From: Cytophagales bacterium Alg240-R148
GTDB lineage: Bacteria > Bacteroidota > Bacteroidia > Cytophagales > Cyclobacteriaceae
Assembly (NCBI GenBank): GCA_900537185.1
Contig: LS999826.1
Coordinates: forward strand, 1 to 64,000
Direction of reading: 5' to 3'
DNA length: 64,000 nucleotides
Of the stretch, positions 46,923 to 56,128 are shown piece by piece. A program made the position numbers and the translations under genes. The notes under the pieces are model-generated. The model saw nothing but the letters and a program-made list of their open reading frames with translations. It ran no database searches and had not been told where the DNA came from. Numbering within the stretch: position 1 is the stretch's first letter; every line of letters starts with the position of its first letter.

Positions 46923-48023
46923 GTGTCGAAATATCTATCAAAAATTTGGGTTCGTGCCTATTTGATGATTGTGGTCTATTATGCTATTAATTATGCTATT
47001 AGTGTAGTGGCTGAGTATCAGGTTTTTAACCCTTCCATTCATATTTTGTGGAATGGGCTGTACATGTTTGAGGTAATATGTATTTTACTAATATTAACCT
47101 TTATTTGGGCTTTTTTCCTTTATAAATTTAATACAGGGGTTCAGGTAGTTGGCCACATTATTGGCTTGTTTGTCAATTTTGCAATAATGGGCTCTACCTC
47201 TTATTTCTTTGAATTTTATTTGGATGGCTTTATTTATTTCGATGATTGGCTGGAATACATGGGGGAATTGCTAAGCTGGGATGCTTTGCGGTTCCATGAC
47301 CAATATCTCATAGCGGTGTTCATTTTTTACATTTTGAAATATTTAGAGTCGCTTAAAACAAAAGATGAAGAAAAAACAGCCTTGGCACTGAAGAATAAAG
47401 AAATGGAGTTGTCTTTACTCAAATCTCAAATAAACCCACACTTTTTGTTCAATACATTGAATTCGATTTCAACCTTGATATACTTCAATAAAGACCAGGC
47501 AAGGAAAATGATTACAAGTTTATCGGATATTTTTCGTTATGCATTGGACTCTCATGGAGATCAATTGGTAGATTTAAGCCAGGAACTTAGCTTTATTGAC
47601 AATTATATTAAGATTCAGCAAGTTAGATTTGAAGGTAGGTTGGTATTTAATAAAAATATAGAGGCAGAATGTATGGGAATTAAAATCCCACCTATGATAT
47701 TGCAGCCTCTTATTGAGAATGCCGTGAAATATGGAGTGGGGCCAAAAGAAGATGGAGGAACCATCCAATTGGTGATTCGTCGGACTATAAATTCCGGTGT
47801 CTACTTTGAGGTGGAAGATGACGGGTTGGGAATAAATGCTCCTAAAGTGTTGGATGGTAGTTCTTCTGGAATAGGCATGAAAAACACGGACCAAAGGTTG
47901 AAAAACTTTTTTGGTCCTGCATCAGGGCTAAAAGTTTTGGCAGATGATAAGGGATATAAAGTAAGTTTTATTATATTAAATACAAATCAATACTTCAATG
48001 GAAATCAATACAATTATAGTTGA
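46923..48023 (+). CDS. LytS/YehU-type membrane sensor histidine kinase
   Basis: This sensor kinase has four predicted membrane helices in the first 150 residues and the His_kinase domain motif LKSQINPHFLFNTLNSIS, where His is the phospho-acceptor. An ATPase domain follows (PLIENAVKYGVGP, EVEDDGLGI, SSGIGMKNTDQRL). A TTG 57 bases upstream would extend the frame by 19 residues. I prefer the GTG at 46923 because a promoter-like TTAATTTG (46856-46863) would start RNA after the TTG. The gene overlaps the LytTR regulator by 26 bases, which makes them a coupled two-component pair. The stimulus is unknown. Confidence 0.88.
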   Translation: MSKYLSKIWVRAYLMIVVYYAINYAISVVAEYQVFNPSIHILWNGLYMFEVICILLILTFIWAFFLYKFNTGVQVVGHIIGLFVNFAIMGSTSYFFEFYLDGFIYFDDWLEYMGELLSWDALRFHDQYLIAVFIFYILKYLESLKTKDEEKTALALKNKEMELSLLKSQINPHFLFNTLNSISTLIYFNKDQARKMITSLSDIFRYALDSHGDQLVDLSQELSFIDNYIKIQQVRFEGRLVFNKNIEAECMGIKIPPMILQPLIENAVKYGVGPKEDGGTIQLVIRRTINSGVYFEVEDDGLGINAPKVLDGSSSGIGMKNTDQRLKNFFGPASGLKVLADDKGYKVSFIILNTNQYFNGNQYNYS

Positions 48024-48741
48024 TGACGAAAAATTGGCTAGAGATCTTTTAAAAGAATTTGTCAGCAATTTCCCGTCTATAAAGATTGTAGCTGAATGTA
48101 GCAAGGGGGCTGATGCAGTAGAACAAATCAATGAACTCAAGCCGCAGCTTGTGTTTTTAGATGTGCAGATGCCTGGCTTAACTGGGTTCGATGTGTTGGA
48201 CGAAATTGAGCACGAACCGTTTATTATTTTTTCAACTGCCTACGACCAGTACGCTATCAAAGCCTTCGAAAAGGACGCTATAGACTACCTTTTGAAACCG
48301 ATAGACGAAGGCCGTTTTAAAGTTGCAATTGAACGGGCCATTGAAAGGATCGAGAAACAAGAATCGAATGTTAACGAATTGGTTCAAACCCTGAGTAAAG
48401 ATGCGGATAAAAAGTATTCGTCCCACGTGTTTGTACAAAAATCTGAAAAGTTGTTGAATCTTCCTGTGGGGGAGATCATACACTTGGAAGCTTCTGGTGA
48501 TTATACGATTTTGTCGACTAATGCGGAGCAATTCCTTAGTTCAACGGGAATTAGCAAGTTAGAAGCAAAATTAGACCCGGACCAATTTATTCGCATTCAC
48601 CGTTCTACTATTATCAATATTGAATACCTCACCGAAATAGAGAAGCACTTCAATGGGGGGTTGGTAGTGAAAATGCAAAATGGCAAGTCTTTTCCTGTGA
48701 GCCGGACCTATGCCAAAGAGATCAAGAAAAAGGTGGTTTAA
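47998..48741 (+). CDS. LytTR-family response regulator
   Basis: This 247-residue regulator pairs with the kinase just upstream. The receiver domain (about 1-120) has the acidic pocket VDDEKLARD and the phospho-acceptor Asp in LVFLDVQMPGLTG. The conserved Lys is in YLLKPIDEGRF. The C-terminal LytTR DNA-binding domain (about 145-245) has EIIHLEASGDYT, FIRIHRSTIINIEYL and GKSFPVSRTYAKEIKK. Such regulators bind paired direct repeats; no candidate site could be assigned here. Confidence 0.93.
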   Translation: MEINTIIVDDEKLARDLLKEFVSNFPSIKIVAECSKGADAVEQINELKPQLVFLDVQMPGLTGFDVLDEIEHEPFIIFSTAYDQYAIKAFEKDAIDYLLKPIDEGRFKVAIERAIERIEKQESNVNELVQTLSKDADKKYSSHVFVQKSEKLLNLPVGEIIHLEASGDYTILSTNAEQFLSSTGISKLEAKLDPDQFIRIHRSTIINIEYLTEIEKHFNGGLVVKMQNGKSFPVSRTYAKEIKKKVV

Positions 48742-49278
48742 TTAAATCAGTTTCAATTTCTTTTTAAGGGCAACTAGCTCTTCATTTGAAAATTCTTTGG
48801 TATCAGAAAGGTATTCGTAGATGTATTGTGCAATGCCAGGGTCCAATGTGGTTGGGTTGATCAATGGAATAAGGTGGATGATGGCGCTGCGGTCTTCTTG
48901 GATGTTTTTGCTGTACCCTAAGTAGGAGGGGATGTTTTTTTCAATGTAGTACCTTAAGAAACGCAATTCTATATTGTTCGAATCGGATTGGATGGCTTTC
49001 TCTAAAAGCCTTTTGGAATTATTTAAGTTTTTGATCTTTTCTACAGGATTCCAAGCATGTTTGGCTATTAATGCACAGGCAGCACCAGTGTACCCCGTAA
49101 TGGTAGCTGTTGTATAGTCTTGCTCCGCAAGTTTGTTGAAATATTTTTTTGATGCCTCTAAATCAAAAGAATTATAAAATAACTCTTTTCTAAAATCCAT
49201 GTTTTGTGAAAAGACATTGTAACCAATTAACAATAAAAATAGCGTTAATTGCAAGGTTTTGATGGTATTGCTGCGCAC
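48742..49278 (-). CDS. Secreted hypothetical protein
   Basis: This 178-residue protein has an N-terminal signal peptide (about 1-24, ending NVFSQ) and a helical mature part. Segments such as LFYNSFDLEASKKYFNKLAEQ and LLEKAIQSDSNNIELRFLRYY resemble tetratricopeptide-like helix pairs. I know no function for it. Its stop directly adjoins the LytTR gene stop, so the two are convergent and share a compact 3' end. Confidence 0.75.
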   Translation of the reverse strand: MRSNTIKTLQLTLFLLLIGYNVFSQNMDFRKELFYNSFDLEASKKYFNKLAEQDYTTATITGYTGAACALIAKHAWNPVEKIKNLNNSKRLLEKAIQSDSNNIELRFLRYYIEKNIPSYLGYSKNIQEDRSAIIHLIPLINPTTLDPGIAQYIYEYLSDTKEFSNEELVALKKKLKLI

Positions 49279-49356
49279 TAGTTAGTCAGATAAGTGGGGA
49301 ATTGTACTAAATAAAACGCAATAATAAAAAAAAATGTTGCCACTTTTAAAAAAACA

Positions 49357-49387
49357 TTTCCGCCCTTGATTAATTTTCATAGATTTG
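49357..49387 (+). promoter_or_regulatory. Putative promoter of the AGCS symporter gene
   Basis: TTTC (49357-49360) and TAGATTTG (49380-49387) are separated by 19 bases. The -7 element fully matches TANNTTTG. Transcription would start about 30 bases before the ATG. Confidence 0.5.
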
Positions 49388-49424
49388 TGAGTTTAATAAT
49401 GCAAAAAAACCTTGAAACACAATT

Positions 49425-51104
49425 ATGCAATCATTTAACGAATTTCTAATATATATAGATGGATTTATAGGGAGCCATCCCTGGTTCGCCTATTTTTTAC
49501 TGGGAACAGGTTTATTTTTTACGATTTATTTAAAGTTCCCTCAAGTCAGGTATTTCGGACACGCCATCAAAGTTCTAAAAGGTAAATTTGATAAAAAAAC
49601 CGATGAGGGGGATGCGTCCCACTTTCAAGCCTTGGCTACAGCACTTTCAGGTACTGTTGGAACAGGTAATATTGGTGGGGTGGCATTGGCCGTTCACCTG
49701 GGGGGGCCAGCTGCTTTGTTTTGGATGTTGGTTACTGCCACATTTGGTATGACTACTAAATTTGTTGAGGTTACTTTATCGCACAAGTATAGAGAAAAAA
49801 CAGCGGATGGCACAATGGCTGGGGGCCCGATGTATTACATGAAGAATAAACTGAACCTTAAATGGCTGGCTGGTATTTTTGCTTTTGCAACCATACTTTC
49901 TTCTTTCGGAACTGGTAACATGCCACAAGTGAACAATATTGCTACAACAGTTAAATCTACTTTTGGGATTGAGCAATGGATTACAGGAGCAGTATTATCT
50001 GTTCTTTTAGCCTTGGTGATTCTAGGTGGTATTAAAAGAATAGTGAAGGTGACTTCTAAATTGGTGCCATCCATGGCTTTGGTTTATTTTATCGGAGCTT
50101 TTGCAGTTATATTTTACAACTACGATAACATCATTCCTTCCATTGTTTCCATCTTTTCTGATTTGTTTACGGGAAGTGCTGCAATTGGAGGTTTCATTGG
50201 AGCCAATTTTGCATTTGCTTTTCAAAAAGGAGTTGGGAGAGGTTTGTTTTCAAATGAAGCAGGTCAAGGATCAGCCCCAATAGCACATGCTGCTGCTAAA
50301 GCTCATGAGCCAGTGTCAGAGGGCTTGGTTGCAATACTAGAACCATTTATCGATACCATTATAATTTGTAGCGTTACTGGTTTGGTTTTGCTTTCTTCCG
50401 GGGTTTGGAAAAAGAAATTCGACAATAAATTTGCTATGTCTGAGGTGACGGTCTTATCGAGGGTGTACAACGAAGACAACAAAGAGGACGTAGCCCGTTT
50501 GCATGATTACATGGTAAATGGAAATGAAATCGACGCGTTTAGCGGGACATTAGAAGTTTCAGGTGGTAAAATTACCAACGAAGTGACAGTTATCCATGCA
50601 AGGTCCATTGCAGAAGATGTACTAATTAAATTTAAAAAAGAGAATTATTCAGGCCAAATTGAGGTGACCAACGGCGTAGTCAAGTTACCAGAAAGTGGGG
50701 TTTCTTTTAACGGAAAATCTTTGATACACAGTGCTCCATTAACTGCAGAGGCATTTAAAATTAGTTTTTTCGGAGACTTTGGGAAGTATATAGTTACAAT
50801 AGGATTGTTGTTGTTTGCATTTTCAACTGCAATTTCATGGTCGTATTATGGAGATAGGGCTACCACATTTCTATTTGGGTCGAAGTACGTGATAATATAT
50901 AGAATTGTATATGTCGCAGGGTTCATGTTTGCATCTTATGCCGATACAGCCATAATTTGGAACATTGCCAATATCACCATTGCAGTAATGACTATTCCAA
51001 ACCTTATCGGGATATTGTTGCTTCATAAAGATATGAAGGGAACAGTAGGGAAGTACTGGGAAAGTTTCAAGAAGGAATATCCAGATGAAAAAACACCAGA
51101 GTAA
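49425..51104 (+). CDS. AGCS-family sodium:alanine/glycine symporter
   Basis: This 559-residue inner-membrane protein imports small neutral amino acids with Na+. The family signatures are strong: [29 protein letters not shown]-type sequence (here [17 protein letters not shown]), [10 protein letters not shown] and [20 protein letters not shown]. The ten or so helices are complete. Between the sixth-to-eighth helix region and the last helices lies an extra soluble stretch of about 100 residues (roughly 335-445, starting [13 protein letters not shown] and containing beta-like repeats), longer than in many 450-480-residue relatives. It is monocistronic with a promoter upstream and a strong terminator downstream. 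Confidence 0.93.
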   Translation: MQSFNEFLIYIDGFIGSHPWFAYFLLGTGLFFTIYLKFPQVRYFGHAIKVLKGKFDKKTDEGDASHFQALATALSGTVGTGNIGGVALAVHLGGPAALFWMLVTATFGMTTKFVEVTLSHKYREKTADGTMAGGPMYYMKNKLNLKWLAGIFAFATILSSFGTGNMPQVNNIATTVKSTFGIEQWITGAVLSVLLALVILGGIKRIVKVTSKLVPSMALVYFIGAFAVIFYNYDNIIPSIVSIFSDLFTGSAAIGGFIGANFAFAFQKGVGRGLFSNEAGQGSAPIAHAAAKAHEPVSEGLVAILEPFIDTIIICSVTGLVLLSSGVWKKKFDNKFAMSEVTVLSRVYNEDNKEDVARLHDYMVNGNEIDAFSGTLEVSGGKITNEVTVIHARSIAEDVLIKFKKENYSGQIEVTNGVVKLPESGVSFNGKSLIHSAPLTAEAFKISFFGDFGKYIVTIGLLLFAFSTAISWSYYGDRATTFLFGSKYVIIYRIVYVAGFMFASYADTAIIWNIANITIAVMTIPNLIGILLLHKDMKGTVGKYWESFKKEYPDEKTPE

Positions 51105-51110
51105 CAAAAC

Positions 51111-51145
51111 AAAAAAGGGAAGCTGTTTGGCTTCCCTTTTTTTTA
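51111..51145. terminator. Bidirectional terminator after the AGCS gene
   Basis: GGGAAGC pairs with GCTTCCC around TGTTTG, with six A before and eight T after. It serves the two converging genes. Confidence 0.92.
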
Positions 51146-52261
51146 TTTAATTTCTAATGTAATCTTCTCATCGGATGCAACATTGGTAGATCCTGAAACA
51201 GCTGGGCTCCATAGTGGCCCTTTCTTGAGGTACTCGATTACTTTTTTATTAACAGCGGAATCTGCTCCTTTGTTAGTTTGTACACCAATAATTTGACCAA
51301 GCGCATTTAATTGAATTGTGTATTCCAAAGTGCCTAGAACACCTTTCTTTTTAAGGTCTTTTTTAAGTTTGTTCAGGTATTTATTGAATTCGCGATAACC
51401 ATCAATTGGGCGCGCCGGTAAATACCCTGCGCTTGTTGAATTGTTGTTTTTAGATTCGATATTGTAGGCATAATTTTCTTCGGCATCCTTGGCTAGGGTG
51501 ATGTCAATGTTTTCACCGTCTTTTATGTCGTGTTGTTGAGGTTCGAAACCTGCGCTATAAAAAGTTAATAAATCAGCACTTTCTGGAACAACAATTTCAA
51601 ATTCTCCTTTGTCATTGGTCAAAGTGCCAACTTCCGTGTCGTTGGTTTCAATTACAACTCCGGCAATTGGGCGCTGGTCTTCGGACAATACTATCCCGGT
51701 TATTTTCTTTGTAACTAAAAAAGATAAATTGCCACTTGGATTGGTGCGAGAGGAATCTTGTTGGGGTATTTCAATAGCCTGCCCAATCTGAGAGTCAGTG
51801 TTTGGTTCCATAGAAGAGGTTTCTTCTTGGAGTGCTATGTCCCCTTCGTTTTGTTCCGGTACTAGTTGTTCTGCTGGGCTCGGAACTTGGTTGGATGCCG
51901 TTTGGTCGTTTTCGGGTTCACTTGTAGCCAAATGGTCTTGGTAAGCTATGGCTTCTTCTTTTTTCCATGTTGAATTTTGGAATAATGAAATTGTTATGGT
52001 CGCCAATAACGCAATGGACGCAGCTACTAACAAAATTCTTTGATAAGCAGGTCGTCTGCCTTGTAATTTGGCTTGTATGGATTGAACAGATTGACTCGGC
52101 TTTTGGCTTTTTTCTAAACCTTCTAGTGCCTCGGCTAAAAATGGATCCATTAAAGCAGCTTTTTCAATTTCGTGGGCATCCGCACTACTCAATTCACCAT
52201 TGACATATTGAAGCAGTGTTTTATTAGAAAATGATATGTTATTAGATTTTGTTTTATCCAT
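51143..52261 (-). CDS. Transmembrane anti-sigma-like protein with CarboxypepD_reg and TonB-like C-terminal domains
   Basis: This 372-residue protein is encoded directly downstream of an ECF sigma factor and overlaps it by 8 bases. The N-terminal cytosolic part (about 1-70, LLQYVNGELSSADAHEIEKA) resembles a zinc-less anti-sigma domain. One membrane helix (about 76-96, ILLVAASIALLATITISLF) follows. In the periplasm there is a Pro/Gln/Ser-rich spacer, a CarboxypepD_reg-like domain (about 188-255, GTLTNDKGEFEIVV) and a C-terminal region (about 275-372) like the TonB C-terminal domain (GTLEYTIQLNALGQI). This suggests an anti-sigma factor that senses the periplasm by a TonB-like domain. The domain calls in the periplasmic part are by eye. 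Confidence 0.82.
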   Translation of the reverse strand: MDKTKSNNISFSNKTLLQYVNGELSSADAHEIEKAALMDPFLAEALEGLEKSQKPSQSVQSIQAKLQGRRPAYQRILLVAASIALLATITISLFQNSTWKKEEAIAYQDHLATSEPENDQTASNQVPSPAEQLVPEQNEGDIALQEETSSMEPNTDSQIGQAIEIPQQDSSRTNPSGNLSFLVTKKITGIVLSEDQRPIAGVVIETNDTEVGTLTNDKGEFEIVVPESADLLTFYSAGFEPQQHDIKDGENIDITLAKDAEENYAYNIESKNNNSTSAGYLPARPIDGYREFNKYLNKLKKDLKKKGVLGTLEYTIQLNALGQIIGVQTNKGADSAVNKKVIEYLKKGPLWSPAVSGSTNVASDEKITLEIK

Positions 52262-52838
52262 TTCGCTGTTCGATACAATTTTTCAAATTGCGCTTCCCAT
52301 TTTGGATGGCACTTTTAACTTTTTTAATATCTAGCCGACTTTGATGTGCAATGTCTGCATAACATTGTTTTTCAATATAAAACAAAGTGATGCATGTTTT
52401 TTGTTCCGCTTTAAGTTGCTCCAAGCAGTATTCTAAATTGTTTAATTTAGCTTCGTGCTCATTTGTAGGATGCTCGAAAGGATCAAATTCCACAAACCTT
52501 TCGTTATTTTCTACTGAATCTATGGATGTTGTGCTGTGTTTTTGTTTTCTCAGCTCCATCAAACAATGGTTTTTCATAACAACATATACCCAACTTCTGA
52601 AATTTTTCACTTCACTTTTTAGTACCAACCCAGGCAATGATTCAAAAACATGCATTACGGCATCTTCACATTGGAAATCAGAACCAAGGTACTTCCTGCT
52701 TACCCCAAATAACATTGCAACATACCGCTCAAAAAGAACCGATAAGATTTCCGTATCTTCTTTCTGCCGGTATAGCGTCAAAAGCCATTCGTCGCTTTTG
52801 TTTCTGTACTTTTTAAAAATATCACCTATAAAAAACAA
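52254..52838 (-). CDS. ECF-type RNA polymerase sigma factor
   Basis: This 194-residue sigma factor has region 2 (about 20-90), with YLGSDFQCEDAVMHVFESL and FRSWVYVVMKNHCLMELRK. Region 4 (about 120-185) has the helix-turn-helix CITLFYIEKQCYADIAHQS. It belongs to the extracytoplasmic-function type used by Bacteroidota. The overlapping downstream gene encodes a membrane anti-sigma-like protein, giving a self-contained signal pair. Target promoters are unknown. Confidence 0.9.
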   Translation of the reverse strand: MFFIGDIFKKYRNKSDEWLLTLYRQKEDTEILSVLFERYVAMLFGVSRKYLGSDFQCEDAVMHVFESLPGLVLKSEVKNFRSWVYVVMKNHCLMELRKQKHSTTSIDSVENNERFVEFDPFEHPTNEHEAKLNNLEYCLEQLKAEQKTCITLFYIEKQCYADIAHQSRLDIKKVKSAIQNGKRNLKNCIEQRNG

Positions 52839-52916
52839 TACACTGCTCTTTTTTATTCTCAGGTATAAAGAAAAGGGAATTTAGAAAGAGTACAAAACAA
52901 GCCTGTGTTATTTATG

Positions 52917-53963
52917 TTATTTAAGAGCATTTTCTAGTTCAGAAATCAGGTAGTCATTTTCGGCAGCATCCAACTTGGAACCTGATTTTTTTGCTGTAAA
53001 ATTGGCAGAAGTTATTTTCTCAGCTCTGTGAACAAGAAATTTATGTTCATGTGCCTGGATGATGTCGTCATAGGGCCCTCGATGTGAAATGATTTTAACA
53101 AATATTGGTGCTGTTTCCAACGCGATAAAAAGTAGAATTATGAAAATATTGGCTATGGCAATGGCATGGTTGGAGGTGGATAACTCAGAAAGGGCATGTA
53201 GGCGGGCAGCTATGCCATTGTATTGAGAAGTGTTAACTTCTTTTAAGTTGTTTTTTTTCTCCTTTTCTAGCAAAGATATTTCACTCTGGTAAGTAAGGTT
53301 TAAGGAGTCTATCCCTTTTTTGTTATCCAAATACTCCTGGTTGGCTTTGTCCGCATCTGCTTTCTTTAATTTATAGATGGGGCCAGCATTGCGCTGTCCA
53401 CTGCCTCCCGTTCCGTCCGCTTCTCTTTGGGCCCGCAGCATAAGAGCGTCTCTTTTGTCTGCTTGTAGGTGGAGTTGTTGTTGATTGGTTTTTACTTTTT
53501 TTTCGTAGGTGGCTATTATGGAGTCATAGGAAATTCTAATTTTCTGTTCGAGTTGTTGTTTTTTTTCTAATTGGATGGATTCCAGCTCGACCTCAATTTC
53601 CTTTTCGAAAATTTTTAATTCGAGTGGTTTGGCTATTACCAACGAAAGAAACACTGCTAAAATGATTCTTGGCAGCGCAAATAGAAACTCTTTGCTTTTT
53701 TTCTTTTCCTTTTTAATACTAGATACGATGTACCGATCTAAATTAAATATCATGAGCCCCCATAAAAGACCAAATAAAATGGCATAGAGATAATTGTCGA
53801 ATATGGTGTCTATGGCATAACCACCTGATAGCGCTGCAAATATACCTGTAAACAGAACAGTGCCTCCGATTCCAACGTATTTTGACCTTTCGGAGGGACA
53901 CCTTCTAACGGTGCTCAAATTAGCGCCAGAGCACCATATGAAAAATTCTGAAATTTTAGTCAT
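52917..53963 (-). CDS. DUF4407 membrane protein
   Basis: This 348-residue protein is a DUF4407 family member. It starts FIWCSGANLSTVRRCPSERS, a segment I associate with the family, followed by paired membrane helices (about 30-50, 58-75 and 95-118). A long charged helical region (about 125-275) with KKQQLEQKIRISYDS and Lys/Asp-rich stretches follows, then a last helix near 290. The central region is probably a coiled coil in the periplasm. The function is unknown. It lies between the ECF sigma unit and a terminator and may be monocistronic. Confidence 0.87.
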   Translation of the reverse strand: MTKISEFFIWCSGANLSTVRRCPSERSKYVGIGGTVLFTGIFAALSGGYAIDTIFDNYLYAILFGLLWGLMIFNLDRYIVSSIKKEKKKSKEFLFALPRIILAVFLSLVIAKPLELKIFEKEIEVELESIQLEKKQQLEQKIRISYDSIIATYEKKVKTNQQQLHLQADKRDALMLRAQREADGTGGSGQRNAGPIYKLKKADADKANQEYLDNKKGIDSLNLTYQSEISLLEKEKKNNLKEVNTSQYNGIAARLHALSELSTSNHAIAIANIFIILLFIALETAPIFVKIISHRGPYDDIIQAHEHKFLVHRAEKITSANFTAKKSGSKLDAAENDYLISELENALK

Positions 53964-54003
53964 TGTGTATTGTCATGTAGTGGGTAATACAAGGTACTGA
54001 ACT

Positions 54004-54041
54004 AAAAAAGAAGAGTGCCGTCTGCACTCTTCTCTTTTTAT
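54004..54041. terminator. Terminator-like hairpin upstream of the DUF4407 gene
   Basis: AGAAGAGTGC pairs with GCACTCTTCT around CGTCT, with A tract before and T tract after. It lies between the start of the DUF4407 gene and the glycosyltransferase stop, and acts best on the minus-strand glycosyltransferase transcript or a plus-strand one. The rest of 53964-54212 shows no gene. Confidence 0.85.
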
Positions 54042-54212
54042 TTTAACCTAAACCTAACCTATTACGTTTATGACCTTTGATTAAAAGAGCGTAATAAATC
54101 GTTACCATATTCATACGCAGAATAGTACATAGGGTTTTGGAAATATTAATTTTATTTTGAAATAAAATTTTTCAAAACACATCTATTCCGGTATAAAAAA
54201 TTGATTTGGGTG

Positions 54213-55169
54213 TTATATGCCATTTATAATTTCGTTAAAAACCAAATCACAGCCAATATTGAGTGTTTGCTGGTTGTTTTCGGATTTTTCTTCTAAAAAG
54301 TGGGCATTGGCTCCAATAGGAGACCACCTTCCGGGGTGCATGGGTCTCTTATTGGGGTACAGCCCTAGAGTAAATATACCAGAAGTAGAGGCGATGTGCA
54401 ATGGTCCTGTTGAACAAGCCAAAAGCCCATCACATTGTGCAATAAAATCACAAAATTCGGTAAGGGAAAACTGACCAGTCACATCGAAAACATGTTGTAG
54501 ATCAAAAATTTGGGGACATTCTAATCTGATTTGTTCTCCTTCGGCTTTGGTGCCTGTTATATAAATTGCGAATTCCGAAGCTGGAAAGCGTTTGGCGAGT
54601 TCTAAATAGTTGGACAATGGCCAGTCTTTAGCGCTCCCTTTGGATTTTGTATGGAAGATTAATTTTTTCTTACCATGGCCGAAGTTGAACTTGGGCTGGA
54701 GGTTGGTTTCCCATTGAACGTAGGGGTACAATTGTTCTTTTGGAATGATTCCATGGATGCCTAATGGGGCAAGTAGTTTTTGGTTCAGCTCACTTTCATG
54801 TAGCGCACTTTTTTTTCTTGAAAAACCCACTTTTCTATTGGCATAGAACCAGTGAAATAGTCTATGGCTGGTTCCTATTCGCACTTGTATTTTGGCCCGT
54901 GCTGCCCATTGGGCAATTTGTTTATTGGGAAAAACATGAAGTATAACATCGATTTGCAACTCTTTAAATGCTTCAAAGTCATTTTTCAACACATCCCAGT
55001 CTGCTACTTCATCAACGGCCTTACAACGTTCAATAATGGGCACGGTATACCCTTTTCCTAAAAACACAATTTGACTTGCAGGAAACTTCTCTTTTAAAAT
55101 GCCTGCTAAAGGAAGTGTTAAAATTACATCTCCTATATTGTCGGTTCTAGATATCAGTATTCTTTTCAT
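54213..55169 (-). CDS. Glycosyltransferase family 9 (heptosyltransferase-like)
   Basis: This enzyme (318 residues from the second Met) is of the GT9 group that adds heptose or related sugars to lipopolysaccharide core. The family start ILISRTDNIGDVILTLPLAGIL is clear and the donor-site motifs HTKSKGSAKDWPLSNYLELA and LLACSTGPLHIASTSGIFTLGLY follow. I chose the ATG at 55169 because it is the usual family N terminus; an in-frame ATG at 55181 gives four more residues. It overlaps the stop of the GT2 gene upstream, so the two enzymes are coupled and should act on the same surface glycan. Confidence 0.9.
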   Translation of the reverse strand: MKRILISRTDNIGDVILTLPLAGILKEKFPASQIVFLGKGYTVPIIERCKAVDEVADWDVLKNDFEAFKELQIDVILHVFPNKQIAQWAARAKIQVRIGTSHRLFHWFYANRKVGFSRKKSALHESELNQKLLAPLGIHGIIPKEQLYPYVQWETNLQPKFNFGHGKKKLIFHTKSKGSAKDWPLSNYLELAKRFPASEFAIYITGTKAEGEQIRLECPQIFDLQHVFDVTGQFSLTEFCDFIAQCDGLLACSTGPLHIASTSGIFTLGLYPNKRPMHPGRWSPIGANAHFLEEKSENNQQTLNIGCDLVFNEIINGI

Positions 55170-55932
55170 TGTTTTTTGCATACAATGCCCTTAGTTTAGT
55201 GTATTTGAGGAAGTTGCTGTGTGCAGACAACACGGCGATTACAAAACCATTGTACCCATCAAGAAACCCTCGATCGATAATGTATTTTTTGAAAAATGTA
55301 AAAGCTGGATTCAAAACAATATGGACCAACAGATTTGCTTTTTTACCTTTTTTAAAACTTTCCTTTGCTGCAATTTCAGAAAAATTATCCGCCGTTTGAG
55401 CATGGCTGGATATGGTAGGGAAACTATAATGCAGTATGTCTTTTTTTATCAAACCAATGGAGACGCCATCCTTAATGGTAACTTTGTCATGAGGGTTTTC
55501 TCCGGTCCATTTACCTATGTTTTTATTCCAAAGCCTCACTTTTCTATCGGGGTACCAGCCACTGTGTCGTATCCATTGCCCGCAGTAGGAGGTTATTCTG
55601 TTAATGGCATAAGCTTGGTGGGTCGGATTGTTTTTAATCTTTAGAATGGTCTCCATCAATAACGGAGACAGGGCTTCGTCTGCGTCCAAAGACAAAATAA
55701 AGTCGTGTTTTGCTTGTGCAACAGCAAAGTTTTTTTGTTCAATATGGCCTTTGAATTCATTTTCAATAAAGATTGCTCCCAGCTCCAAAGCTGTATTTTT
55801 GGTTGCATCAGTTGAGAAAGAATCCACCACAACAATCTCATCTACAACAGGTATTAAGCTGTTGATGCATCGGCGAAGGTTGTTTTCTTCGTTGAATGTT
55901 ATGATTACACCAGATATTTTTGAATGGCCCAT
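55147..55932 (-). CDS. Glycosyltransferase family 2
   Basis: This 261-residue inverting GT-A enzyme has the nucleotide-sugar binding start SGVIITFNEENNLRRCINSL and the VDEIVVVDSFSTDATK strand. The metal-binding D-x-D is in ILSLDADEALSP. The remainder (WIRHSGWYPDRKVRLWNK) is close to WaaE/KdtX-type LPS core glycosyltransferases. It is first of a two-gene operon with the GT9 gene. The acceptor is not known. Confidence 0.9.
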   Translation of the reverse strand: MGHSKISGVIITFNEENNLRRCINSLIPVVDEIVVVDSFSTDATKNTALELGAIFIENEFKGHIEQKNFAVAQAKHDFILSLDADEALSPLLMETILKIKNNPTHQAYAINRITSYCGQWIRHSGWYPDRKVRLWNKNIGKWTGENPHDKVTIKDGVSIGLIKKDILHYSFPTISSHAQTADNFSEIAAKESFKKGKKANLLVHIVLNPAFTFFKKYIIDRGFLDGYNGFVIAVLSAHSNFLKYTKLRALYAKNNEKNTDI

Positions 55933-56128
55933 GTTATTGTAATTGGGTGTAAAGAAAGGAATTTTTTGGTAAAGAGTCTAGGGATTCGTTTTATATGACA
56001 TTTTGACGCAATGATTCTATTGAATCGTGCTCTTTTGTCTGATATTTCGGGATTTAAATACTAGTATGGTTATTGTAACCTGTTTATTTTCTTATTTTGT
56101 ATTGTAGAATTTCTTATTTTTGAAATAT

